Below, piece by piece: positions 1 to 7,411 of a stretch of 64,000 nucleotides of DNA. The notes under the pieces are model-generated. The model was not told where the DNA came from and did no database searches. It saw only the letters and a list, made by a program, of their open reading frames with translations. The stretch spans positions 310,001 through 374,000 of the forward strand of contig CAZGQM010000001.1 of NCBI GenBank assembly GCA_964528055.1. Direction: 5' to 3'. Source of the stretch: Geoanaerobacter sp964528055 (GTDB lineage Bacteria > Desulfobacterota > Desulfuromonadia > Geobacterales > DSM-12255). Position numbers and translations under genes: made by a program. The number at the start of each line of letters is the position of its first letter. Position 1 is the first letter of the stretch.

Positions 1-1
1 A

Positions 2-796
2 AGGCTTGGTCCTGGTATGATGTGGGACGCGCTCAGTGAGCGTTATTTATCGTACGGGGGGGAAATCAGGTTTGACAACAGAATAGTCAACCTGCGCCAT
101 GACGGAGAAAGAGTGACAGCAGTCGTAGTTGTTTCGGATGGTAACGTAGAGGAGATGCCGGTGGAGCATGTCATCTCGACGATGCCTCTCAGGCAGCTGA
201 TACATGCCCTGCTTCCTGCACCGCCCGAGCATCTTCTTGAAGCGGCAGATCGCCTGCGTTACCGTGACTTTCTCACTGTTGCCCTTATTCTCGACAAACC
301 GGACCTATTCCCCGACAACTGGCTTTACATTCACGACAAAGGGTTGCGAGTAGGGAGAGTTCAGAATTACAAAAATTGGAGCTCTGACATGGTTCCGGAT
401 CAGACAATGACCTGCGTGGGACTCGAGTATTTCTGCTTCGAAGGCGATGAACTCTGGTCATCGTCTGATAGTGACTTGGTAGAGATGGCAACAAGGGAAC
501 TTGTTGCTCTTGGACTTGCCGAATCCGGTATGGTGCAGGATGGCTCCGTGGTAAGGATGCCAAAGGCATATCCTATGTACGATGAAGGGTTTGAAGATGC
601 ACTCGCTATTGTAAGAAAGTACCTTGAAGGGTTCGGAAACCTGCAGGTGATTGGCCGTAACGGCATGCACCGTTACAACAATATGGATCATTCCATGTTG
701 ACAGCAATTCTTGCAGTGCGTAATCTGTTCGGAGAACATCATGACCTCTGGGCGGTAAACACCGACGAGGAGCATCATGAGACAGTGGAGGCATAA
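2..796 (+). CDS. NAD(P)/FAD-dependent oxidoreductase, 3' part (amine oxidase / UDP-galactopyranose mutase-like)
   Basis: The reading frame is open to the left window edge, so only the C-terminal ~264 residues are present; the first visible residues, RLGPGMMWDAL, fit the middle of this family and not a start. The segment near the C-terminus, GRNGMHRYNNMDHSM, matches the conserved FAD-contacting region of NAD(P)-binding flavin oxidoreductases of the protoporphyrinogen oxidase / UDP-galactopyranose mutase superfamily (family knowledge). The N-terminal Rossmann GxGxxG motif would lie outside the window. The protein is probably cytosolic and acts in carbohydrate or lipid modification, but the substrate cannot be told. 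The next gene starts about 100 bases downstream on the same strand, so co-transcription is possible. Confidence 0.75.
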   Translation, partial: RLGPGMMWDALSERYLSYGGEIRFDNRIVNLRHDGERVTAVVVVSDGNVEEMPVEHVISTMPLRQLIHALLPAPPEHLLEAADRLRYRDFLTVALILDKPDLFPDNWLYIHDKGLRVGRVQNYKNWSSDMVPDQTMTCVGLEYFCFEGDELWSSSDSDLVEMATRELVALGLAESGMVQDGSVVRMPKAYPMYDEGFEDALAIVRKYLEGFGNLQVIGRNGMHRYNNMDHSMLTAILAVRNLFGEHHDLWAVNTDEEHHETVEA

Positions 797-895
797 ACCC
801 GAAGCCTGGTTGACGCCAAACTACGCAAGAGATCTACGTTTGTTGTCGGCATCGAAGAGTACGATCCCCGAGTATTGTAGCTCTATTCCAGAGGC

Positions 896-1912
896 ATGGG
901 AAAACCGGAGAATATGAATCGCGGCATATGGATCTTGGGAATTGCTCTGTTCCTTGCCGGTGGCGCGACCGGTTTCATTCTCGAAAAAGGTATGAAAGAT
1001 CGGCGGGCAGGTCATCCTCACCACGCAGTCCGCCAGTCAGGCTACCGTTACATAAATCCCCTGCTGGAGTGTGAACTTGCCCAAGAGTATATCCGGAACA
1101 ACCGTCTAGGTTCGATAAAGAAGAAGGTTCACAAGTTGATTAAGGAAAAGGTTGCTGCAGGAGAAGCTCAGGACATCGCAATCTATTTTAGGGACCTGCA
1201 GGACGGCCCCTGGTTCGGGATCAATGAAAAGGTCATGTTTTCCCCTGCCAGCTTGATGAAACTGCCGGTTCTGATCGCCTATCTGAAGCTAGCTGAAGTG
1301 GATCCGGGGGTATTGCAGCGCAAACTTGTATGGGATGATGCTGAGAAGTGGTCATCGATTCAGAACATCAAGCCTGCCGTGCTTATCGAGCGTGGGAAGA
1401 GTTATACCGTAGACGATCTGTTGTACCGGATGATGGCCTATTCTGACAACGATGCCTGGCATCTGCTTTTTAAAAACCTAAATTTCCGCGACATGGACAA
1501 GATACTCGACGAGGTTGGTGTTGATTACGACCCTGTAAAGGAAGAGGATCTTATGACGGTGAAAGCTTACTCATCGTTGCTCAGAGTCCTCTACAACGCT
1601 ACATATCTGAGCCGGCCGATGTCAGAAAAAGCGCTTGATCTGCTTGCCAAAGTCGATTTCAAGGAGGGGATCGTTGCTGGGATTCCTGCAGGGGTGCCGG
1701 TGGCGAGCAAGTTTGGTGAACGAACCATCGGGATGCAGAATGAGGTCAAGCAACTGCACGAATTCGGGATCATATACTACCCTAAGAACCACTACCTGCT
1801 CGGTGTAATGACACGGGGGAAAGATTTTGCAAGGCTCTCCGGAGTAATTCGTGACATATCAAGATTGATCTATAGCGAGGTTGACCTTAATGTTCGCACA
1901 ATCAACAAATAG
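896..1912 (+). CDS. Membrane-anchored serine hydrolase, class A beta-lactamase fold
   Basis: 338 residues. An N-terminal hydrophobic segment (about residues 10-28) suggests a signal anchor with the catalytic domain in the periplasm. The domain shows an SxxK motif in SPASLMKLP (Ser about residue 118), an SxN motif in YSDNDA (about 181) and a KxG-like box in ASKFGE (about 270), the order expected for the beta-lactamase/transpeptidase-like fold (beta-lactamase2 family). The KTG box is replaced by KFG, and the class A omega-loop glutamate is not obvious, so a true beta-lactamase is less likely than a peptidoglycan- or ester-directed hydrolase. Starts at 896 and at 914 (ATG after GGAG, short spacing) are both possible; the second gives the cleaner N-terminus MNRGIW. 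Its 3' end overlaps the start of the Sel1 gene, suggesting an operon. Confidence 0.75.
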   Translation: MGKPENMNRGIWILGIALFLAGGATGFILEKGMKDRRAGHPHHAVRQSGYRYINPLLECELAQEYIRNNRLGSIKKKVHKLIKEKVAAGEAQDIAIYFRDLQDGPWFGINEKVMFSPASLMKLPVLIAYLKLAEVDPGVLQRKLVWDDAEKWSSIQNIKPAVLIERGKSYTVDDLLYRMMAYSDNDAWHLLFKNLNFRDMDKILDEVGVDYDPVKEEDLMTVKAYSSLLRVLYNATYLSRPMSEKALDLLAKVDFKEGIVAGIPAGVPVASKFGERTIGMQNEVKQLHEFGIIYYPKNHYLLGVMTRGKDFARLSGVIRDISRLIYSEVDLNVRTINK

Positions 1913-2642
1913 GGTAGCATGGCTTCTGCTTTTCAACCTGACGGTGATTCTGTGGATCTCTTCCGATCTGGCCGATGCTGGGATCTATGAAGGGGTCAGG
2001 TATTTCCAGCAAGGTCGATACAGCACTTCCAAACGCGAATTTGCCAAGGCAAAGACGCCGTTGGAGTTTCACGGACTTGCAACAGTATATTATTATGGAC
2101 AAGGTATCCCGAAGGATCATGCAGAGGCTTTCCGCTGGTATAAGAAGGGCGCTGAGAATGGGCATGCCGACTCGATGGTGAGTCTGGCAAGCATGTTTTA
2201 CAATGGCGAAGGGGTGGCAAAGGATTATAAGGCTGCCTTCATCTGGTACAAAAAGGCTGCTGGGCTGGGAGTTGCAAAGGCTCAGTACAATTTGGGCTAT
2301 TTATACCAGAATGGTGAAGGAACTTTGCAGAACCTCAAGGAGGCGGCCCGATGGTACAGAAAGGGTGCCGAGCAGGGGCATGCGGCGGCGCAGAACAACC
2401 TTGGCCTTATGTACTACAACGGGAACGGGGTGCTGAAAGACAGGTCAAAGGCTGCCGAGTGGTACAGTCGTTCGGCTGAAAACGGATATGCCCAGGCTCG
2501 CTTCAACTTGGGACTGATGTATGCAACCGGTGACGGCGTGGCCAAGGATTTGAAAAAGGCAGATGATCTGTTGAGCAAGGCGGCAGAGCAGGGGCTTGAA
2601 GAGGCACGTAAAGCTCTCGTGAAACTTGGAAACCACAACTAG
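1890..2642 (+). CDS. Secreted Sel1-repeat (SLR/TPR-like) protein
   Basis: About 250 residues with an N-terminal hydrophobic signal segment followed by five to six Sel1-like repeats. Each repeat has the pattern A-x2-N/S-L-G-x-M/L-Y-x-G-x-G-V-x-K-D-x2-K-A-x2-W-Y-x-K/R-A-A-x-x-G, for example LGYLYQNGEG and LGLMYYNGNG. Sel1 repeats form alpha-solenoids that scaffold protein-protein contacts (family knowledge). I chose ATG 1890 because GCGAGG ends nine bases upstream; the frame also opens at TTG 1881. The start lies inside the end of the serine hydrolase gene, so the two are probably translationally coupled. A periplasmic partner role beside a cell-wall-type hydrolase is inference. Confidence 0.8.
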   Translation: MFAQSTNRVAWLLLFNLTVILWISSDLADAGIYEGVRYFQQGRYSTSKREFAKAKTPLEFHGLATVYYYGQGIPKDHAEAFRWYKKGAENGHADSMVSLASMFYNGEGVAKDYKAAFIWYKKAAGLGVAKAQYNLGYLYQNGEGTLQNLKEAARWYRKGAEQGHAAAQNNLGLMYYNGNGVLKDRSKAAEWYSRSAENGYAQARFNLGLMYATGDGVAKDLKKADDLLSKAAEQGLEEARKALVKLGNHN

Positions 2643-2662
2643 GCAAGTAAAAGGGGAACGGC

Positions 2663-3013
2663 TTGAAGTTACCAAAGGCTGCGATCGTTTTAAACGGATT
2701 TATTCACGATTTCACTACCGGATACTGGTTGTCATGTATCATTGCCCTGTATTTTCTGGACGACTTCCAGAAACAGTATCCATCGGTAGAGACAATTCTC
2801 AACAACCTCGAGCGGTTTTTCTTCTGGAACTCTATCGGCGCTGTGGTTGTCATTCTTGCCACCGGCGCCGGCCGTACTTTCACCTATGTCGATAATGTAT
2901 ATGGTGAAAACACCGAAAAGGTGAGGCGTAATATGCTTATCCTCAAGCATGTTGTGTTATTGTCTCTTTTCGGTGCCGGTGGTTACTGGGCATATCTGAA
3001 GACATTCCACTGA
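2663..3013 (+). CDS. Small integral membrane protein, unknown function
   Basis: 116 residues beginning at TTG, preceded by AAGGGGA at suitable spacing; there is no in-frame ATG near the N-terminus. Three hydrophobic helices are visible, roughly at residues 17-33, 52-70 and 91-110, separated by charged loops. I recognise no family motif. It follows the Sel1 gene by 20 bases on the same strand and is probably the last gene of that small operon. About 160 bases without a gene follow before the radical SAM gene. Confidence 0.6.
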   Translation: MKLPKAAIVLNGFIHDFTTGYWLSCIIALYFLDDFQKQYPSVETILNNLERFFFWNSIGAVVVILATGAGRTFTYVDNVYGENTEKVRRNMLILKHVVLLSLFGAGGYWAYLKTFH

Positions 3014-3176
3014 TAATTGACTCCTGCTGCTGCTTTAAACGGGCGCTGTTCTTGAAATTTGCAGACAAATAAAGATAAATAATTTAAACTATGAACCTGT
3101 ATGCCGATAGTATGCATAAGGCTGGCGCAGGATTTGCTTTATGGCGGTGTAGTTGCAGACCATAAAGGAGAATTGG

Positions 3177-4691
3177 ATGAGTATCAAACGTATCGCCCTG
3201 ATTACACCGCCATACCATTCCGGCGTAGTGGAATCAGCCGGAACTTGGCTGAATGTGGGATTTGTCTATATAGCAGGAGCACTGAGGGCTGCGGGGTATG
3301 AGGTAGACTACTATGATGCGATGTCATTATGGCACAAATGGCCTGATATACGGAAGAGGATCGAAGATTTCCGCCCTGATGTAATTGCTACAACTGCATA
3401 TACCGCCTCGATAATTCATGCAGTGGAACTCTGCGCTCTTGCGAAGAAGATCGACCCTCGCATCTTGACCGTCATCGGCAACGTTCACGCGACCTTTTGC
3501 TATGATGAGTTGTTGAGGGAGGATAATTCCGTATTGGATTTCGTGGTACGGGGAGAGGGTGAGGAGACCCTGCCGATGCTCCTGCACTGCCTGAATGCGG
3601 GAGATGACCCTAAAAAGGTGCCCGGTGTGGCTTTTTGGAGGGAAGGCGGGGTTGTCGTTACTCCCAAAGCCCCTTATATTCAGAGCCTTGATGCCTTGCC
3701 GATGGCCTGGGATCTTGTTGAATGGCCGATCTATACCTACCGGGCAAAAAACAATGCACGACTGGCAATTGTTTCCTCTTCACGGGGATGTCAGCAGAAA
3801 TGTTCCTTTTGTTCTCAGCAGCTTTTCTGGGCCCAGACTTGGCGTGCCCGGAGCCCTGAAAATTTCGTCGCGGAACTGGAACTGCTTCATGGGACCTACG
3901 GTGTGGAAGTCGCAATGTTATCCGATGAAATCCCGACCTTTGACCGTGATCGGTGGGTGAAAATACTCGACTTGATGCTTGAAAGGCGGGTGCCGGTAAA
4001 GCTGCTCCTAGAGACTCGCGTGGATGACATCCTTCGTGACGCGGACATTATGGACAAATACCGCGAGGCAGGCGTGGAGCATATTTATGTCGGGGTTGAG
4101 GCTGGTAACCAGGTGACACTCGATCTGTTCAAAAAGGATACTGAGGTTGCTCAGTCAAAGCAGGCGATAGACCTGATTAACGGGGCAGACATCGTGTCCG
4201 AAACCTCATTCGTTCTGGGTATGCCGGACGATACCCCGGAATCCATAGCAGAGACTGTCGAACTGGCCAAGCATTACAACCCGGATATGGGGTTTTTCCT
4301 CGCAATTGCCCCCTGGCCTTACGCAGAGCTTTATCCTGAACTGGAACCATACGTTGCAACCAAGGATTACCGTAAATATAATCTCGTGGAACCGGTGCTA
4401 AAGCCGAAAAACATGACTATGGAGCAACTGGAACATGAGCTTGGTAAGGCTTCTCAGAAGTTTTACATGCACAAGTTCCAGAATCTGCATCAACTTTCGC
4501 CGTGGAAGCAGGAGTTCATGCTGTCGGTTCTTGATATCTTCATCAACCACTCTTATCTAGCCGGTCAGATGAAAGCGGCAATGAAGGAAGGGAAGGAGAT
4601 GCCGGAAGAGGTGAAGAGGCTATTGAAGACGGTAAAAGGGGCTGCCGGGGACCGGATGGACCACCATCCTGCAGTGGCTCCAATTCCGTAA
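3177..4691 (+). CDS. B12-binding domain radical SAM protein (BchE/HpnP-like architecture)
   Basis: 504 residues. The start is ATG 3177, preceded by AAAGGAGAA, a strong ribosome binding site. The N-terminal ~150 residues have the Rossmann-like cobalamin-binding layout of this class (ITPPYHSGVVESAG; later VVRGEGEETLP, a family hallmark). The radical SAM core follows, with the CxxxCxxC cluster motif in SSRGCQQKCSFCSQQ (about residues 200-214). The C-terminal ~100 residues are alpha-helical. Members use cobalamin and S-adenosylmethionine for methylation, cyclisation or rearrangement of unreactive carbons (family knowledge). The substrate is not evident; methyltransferases acting on hopanoids and BchE-like cyclases share the layout. 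A bidirectional terminator follows directly. Confidence 0.85.
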   Translation: MSIKRIALITPPYHSGVVESAGTWLNVGFVYIAGALRAAGYEVDYYDAMSLWHKWPDIRKRIEDFRPDVIATTAYTASIIHAVELCALAKKIDPRILTVIGNVHATFCYDELLREDNSVLDFVVRGEGEETLPMLLHCLNAGDDPKKVPGVAFWREGGVVVTPKAPYIQSLDALPMAWDLVEWPIYTYRAKNNARLAIVSSSRGCQQKCSFCSQQLFWAQTWRARSPENFVAELELLHGTYGVEVAMLSDEIPTFDRDRWVKILDLMLERRVPVKLLLETRVDDILRDADIMDKYREAGVEHIYVGVEAGNQVTLDLFKKDTEVAQSKQAIDLINGADIVSETSFVLGMPDDTPESIAETVELAKHYNPDMGFFLAIAPWPYAELYPELEPYVATKDYRKYNLVEPVLKPKNMTMEQLEHELGKASQKFYMHKFQNLHQLSPWKQEFMLSVLDIFINHSYLAGQMKAAMKEGKEMPEEVKRLLKTVKGAAGDRMDHHPAVAPIP

Positions 4692-4709
4692 CTATAGCTT
4701 CCAATATAC

Positions 4710-4749
4710 AAAAAAGGCCCCGGTCGAGCATCCCGACGGGGCCTTTTTT
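4710..4749. terminator. Bidirectional rho-independent terminator
   Basis: The A-run plus GGCCCCG is mirrored by CGGGGCC plus a T-run around a short loop, giving a GC-rich stem with T-tracts in both directions. It sits between the convergent radical SAM gene and the small membrane protein gene and can end both. Confidence 0.9.
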
Positions 4750-4777
4750 GATGGCTGAGTATGAGGTGACTGACAGA

Positions 4778-5158
4778 TCAGCGATGTAAACGCATCATCC
4801 CTGCAATAGCCCCGCTGAGGAAGGCAGCTAGCCAGCAAGTATAGATGGTCAGGCTGACTCTATGGAATACACGGTTTACCGCTTCGGCACGCCTCATTAA
4901 TGAGGCTGCCAATGCGAGCATGAAGTGGAAGGCCATACCTGCCAATGAGGCAATCCCTGTAATGTTATGCCACTCAGGTGCCTTGCCGTAGGTTCTTGCA
5001 TACTGGCTCATCTCCATTGTTCCCATATAATCGAAAAGCAGTCCAAGTCCGAAAATGATCAGATGCCGCGTATGGAGGCCGTGACGTCTGCCGCTGAACA
5101 CTGCCCAAGTGTAAAAAATCAGGGCTAGGTTCATCCAAATGACGCCGTACAGCAACAT
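4778..5158 (-). CDS. Four-helix membrane protein, possibly TIGR03987/HsmA-like
   Basis: 126 residues with four hydrophobic helices (about residues 4-20, 31-46, 66-86 and 102-121) and little else. The start is ATG with AAGGAG seven bases upstream. The pattern, including the segment IIFGLGLLFDYMGT, recalls the small conserved membrane family TIGR03987 (HsmA-like), but that assignment is from memory and tentative. Function is unknown. It lies 46 bases downstream of the DUF362 ferredoxin gene on the same strand, so the two may be co-transcribed and end at the shared terminator. Confidence 0.6.
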   Translation of the reverse strand: MLLYGVIWMNLALIFYTWAVFSGRRHGLHTRHLIIFGLGLLFDYMGTMEMSQYARTYGKAPEWHNITGIASLAGMAFHFMLALAASLMRRAEAVNRVFHRVSLTIYTCWLAAFLSGAIAGMMRLHR

Positions 5159-5204
5159 GGCTATGCTCCTTATGGTGAGTTCTGTGATGTCATGGTGTAA
5201 ATAG

Positions 5205-6311
5205 TCAGATTTTAATCAGATCATACGCCCGTGAGCCAAGCCCGATCTTTTCAGCATGTTCCAGTTGTACTTCCCAGTCGATATCAGGATACACCCCCCG
5301 GAACTTGTCTCCCCCCGGTTCATGTCCACTCTTCAGTGCAGTATCGGCATTTCCTCTGGCATTGTTCACCAGGTCTGCACAGGCCTGGTCGAGAGCAACC
5401 GGGTCGGTTGATGCACAGATTCCAATGTCGTTGACTATGGGGGCATCCGCATGCCCGTAACAGTCGCATGCCGGTGAGACCTGAGTGATGAAATTGAGGT
5501 ACACGGTTTTGTGCCCTTTTCCTGCAACTGCACCCAGGGCATGCTCGGCCATCTTTTGCATGACCAGATCGGATGCCTCATTCCACTGGATTGTGATCGC
5601 TTTCTGTTGGCAGGCGGTGATGCATCGGCTGCAACCGACACACTGTTCGGGATCGATTTTTGCCTTCCCCTCAATCATGGCGATGGCTTCATGTGCGCAG
5701 GCCTTCAAACAGCCTCCGCAGCCGTTACAGAACTTTTCGGCCACCTTCGGTGCCACGGTAGAATGCTGGACCATTTTTCCGCTGCGGCTGGAGCATCCCA
5801 TGCCCAGGTTTTTCAAGGCGCCACCAAAGCCGGTCAGTTCGTGACACTTGAAATGGGTTACCGTCACCAGGGCATCAGCCTCGATGATTTCTGAACCGAT
5901 GCTGACCTTTTTCAAAAGCTCACCTGGTATTGGAACCTCCACAGCGGTTTGGCCTCGCAGACCGTCCAACATGATAAGCGGTGCATTTACGACAGCATAG
6001 GCAAAGCCGTTCTCGATGGCACACGTAAGTGCCGATACAGCCTCTTTGCGTTCGCCGGGATAGAGCGTCGATGAGTCTGTAAGAAACGGCATCCCGCCCC
6101 ATCTCTTGATCTCCTCCACCACTCTCCTCACAAAAATCGGGCGGACAAATGTGTGATTTCCCCGTTCCCCGAAATGGATTTTAACAGCGACAAGATCTCC
6201 GTTATTCAAACGTCCCTGAAGATCCGCCTTTTCCAGCAGCCTGCCAATCTTTCCCATCAGGTTCTCATGGTGACTTGTCCGCATATCAGCGAAGTACACA
6301 GCGGTTTTCAT
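5205..6311 (-). CDS. DUF362 domain protein with two [4Fe-4S] ferredoxin clusters
   Basis: 368 residues. The DUF362 domain occupies both ends (N-terminal VKIHFGERGNHTFVRP and the later segment THFKCHELTGFGGALKNLGMG), with a 2x[4Fe-4S] ferredoxin insert in the middle: CNGCGGCLKAC and CVGCSRCITAC, about residues 195-235. The start is ATG 6311 with AGGAGGGG upstream. Proteins of this type are cytosolic iron-sulfur proteins thought to take part in electron transfer; the exact reaction is not established. This length and layout are typical of the family in anaerobes. It is transcribed away from the receiver-domain gene at 6562, so the 250-base gap holds divergent promoters. Confidence 0.85.
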   Translation of the reverse strand: MKTAVYFADMRTSHHENLMGKIGRLLEKADLQGRLNNGDLVAVKIHFGERGNHTFVRPIFVRRVVEEIKRWGGMPFLTDSSTLYPGERKEAVSALTCAIENGFAYAVVNAPLIMLDGLRGQTAVEVPIPGELLKKVSIGSEIIEADALVTVTHFKCHELTGFGGALKNLGMGCSSRSGKMVQHSTVAPKVAEKFCNGCGGCLKACAHEAIAMIEGKAKIDPEQCVGCSRCITACQQKAITIQWNEASDLVMQKMAEHALGAVAGKGHKTVYLNFITQVSPACDCYGHADAPIVNDIGICASTDPVALDQACADLVNNARGNADTALKSGHEPGGDKFRGVYPDIDWEVQLEHAEKIGLGSRAYDLIKI

Positions 6312-6561
6312 GTTCCCCTCCTTCTGGCTAATTCCTGCAAAAAGCTACCATAGCGCAGTTGATTATTCAATGCTTCTCCTCCCGGAGCTAAAGTATGGTG
6401 GCACAGGGGCGATAAATATGGTATGAGAGAGGCTGTTTTGATGGATCAAGCCTGGTTTTCACGGGCGGCACAAAAACTGGATACGTAAGGTAATGAAGAT
6501 ATTTTTGCAACAAAGAGCAGAAAATATCTTCTAGCTTACTAAATGAGTACGGGAGCTGTCG

Positions 6562-7314
6562 ATGTCACTGGGGGATGAACTACGCGAACTCTGGATTATG
6601 GGTCTGGGTGGACGCAAGGAACGTGGGGCTTTTGTTGGCGGCTATCTGGAGTCTGCAGGCTATATGACGAGGATCGCCGATCCCGATGATCTGGCTGTTA
6701 CAAGGCCCCTTGGAATAATTCTCGACCTTTCCCCTTCATCCGCTGATGGCTGGGGTATCCTGCTCAACCTGAAGAGCGATCCGACAACCAGAGACATTCC
6801 GATTCTACCCCTCTTTCTCAGCGAACAGGGGAAAGTGGGGGGGGTCTTTCCTGTGGCCGGTTTTTTCACCGTGCCCACCGACGAGGAGTATCTGGCGCAA
6901 AAGCTTGCTGTGCTGGGGCTTACTGAAGATGTGATCGACTATGATCTTCAAGCCCTCATCGTGTCACGTAAGGGTGAAGAGAAATTATCCAAATGCCTGG
7001 AGGGACTCGGTTTCGAAGTAGTAAACGCGTATACCGGCAAGGAGGCATTGGCGCTGATCACTATCGGCCACCCCTACATCATATTTTCATCACTCATGCA
7101 TTCCGACATGGGTGCTTTTGAACTCATTGAGCGACTCCGGCTCTATCCCCAGACCCGCAATATTCCATTTTTTGTGATGGTCAAGGATGCCATGAAGGAT
7201 GGCGAGCGTGCCGCAATGAGCCGTGAAATCGACCACCTGGTTCGGAAGAAGAGTCTGACACGGGAGGAGTTTCTCTCCTATCTTCGCCGAAGGCATCTGC
7301 CCGACGCCGGTTGA
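6562..7314 (+). CDS. Double receiver-like protein with degenerate second domain
   Basis: 250 residues in two receiver-like halves and no output domain. The first half (about 1-125) keeps the strand-3 aspartate in GIILDLSPSSADGWGIL. The second half (about 132-245) has the receiver fold pattern (FEVVNAYTGKEALALI), but the strand ends in IIFSSLMHSDMGAFEL with serine where the phospho-accepting aspartate belongs, so it should not be phosphorylated. GGGAG precedes the ATG. The gene stands alone and ends at a strong terminator. A scaffold or phosphate-sink role is inference. Confidence 0.7.
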   Translation: MSLGDELRELWIMGLGGRKERGAFVGGYLESAGYMTRIADPDDLAVTRPLGIILDLSPSSADGWGILLNLKSDPTTRDIPILPLFLSEQGKVGGVFPVAGFFTVPTDEEYLAQKLAVLGLTEDVIDYDLQALIVSRKGEEKLSKCLEGLGFEVVNAYTGKEALALITIGHPYIIFSSLMHSDMGAFELIERLRLYPQTRNIPFFVMVKDAMKDGERAAMSREIDHLVRKKSLTREEFLSYLRRRHLPDAG

Positions 7315-7344
7315 TCCGGAACGCCGAATAGGCGATCGAATAGT

Positions 7345-7400
7345 GCAAAAAAGGCCGAACTACAGCCTGCGAGGGCAGGTGTGGTTCGGCCTTTTTTTGC
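7345..7400. terminator. Bidirectional rho-independent terminator
   Basis: A long stem pairs GCAAAAAAGGCCGAAC with GTTCGGCCTTTTTTTGC, and a smaller inner hairpin (CCTGC/GGCAGG) lies in the loop. It separates the convergent receiver gene and the giant repeat gene and offers a T-tract to each. Confidence 0.9.
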
Positions 7401-7411
7401 ATAAACAATGC

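Noticed and set aside
896..1912. Antibiotic-resistance beta-lactamase
   Set aside because: The KTG box is altered, the omega-loop glutamate is not evident and the N-terminus looks like a membrane anchor; a cell-wall or general serine hydrolase is more likely.
3014..3176. Possible cobalamin riboswitch before the B12-binding radical SAM gene
   Set aside because: The 160-base leader lacks a recognisable B12-box or the expected stems.
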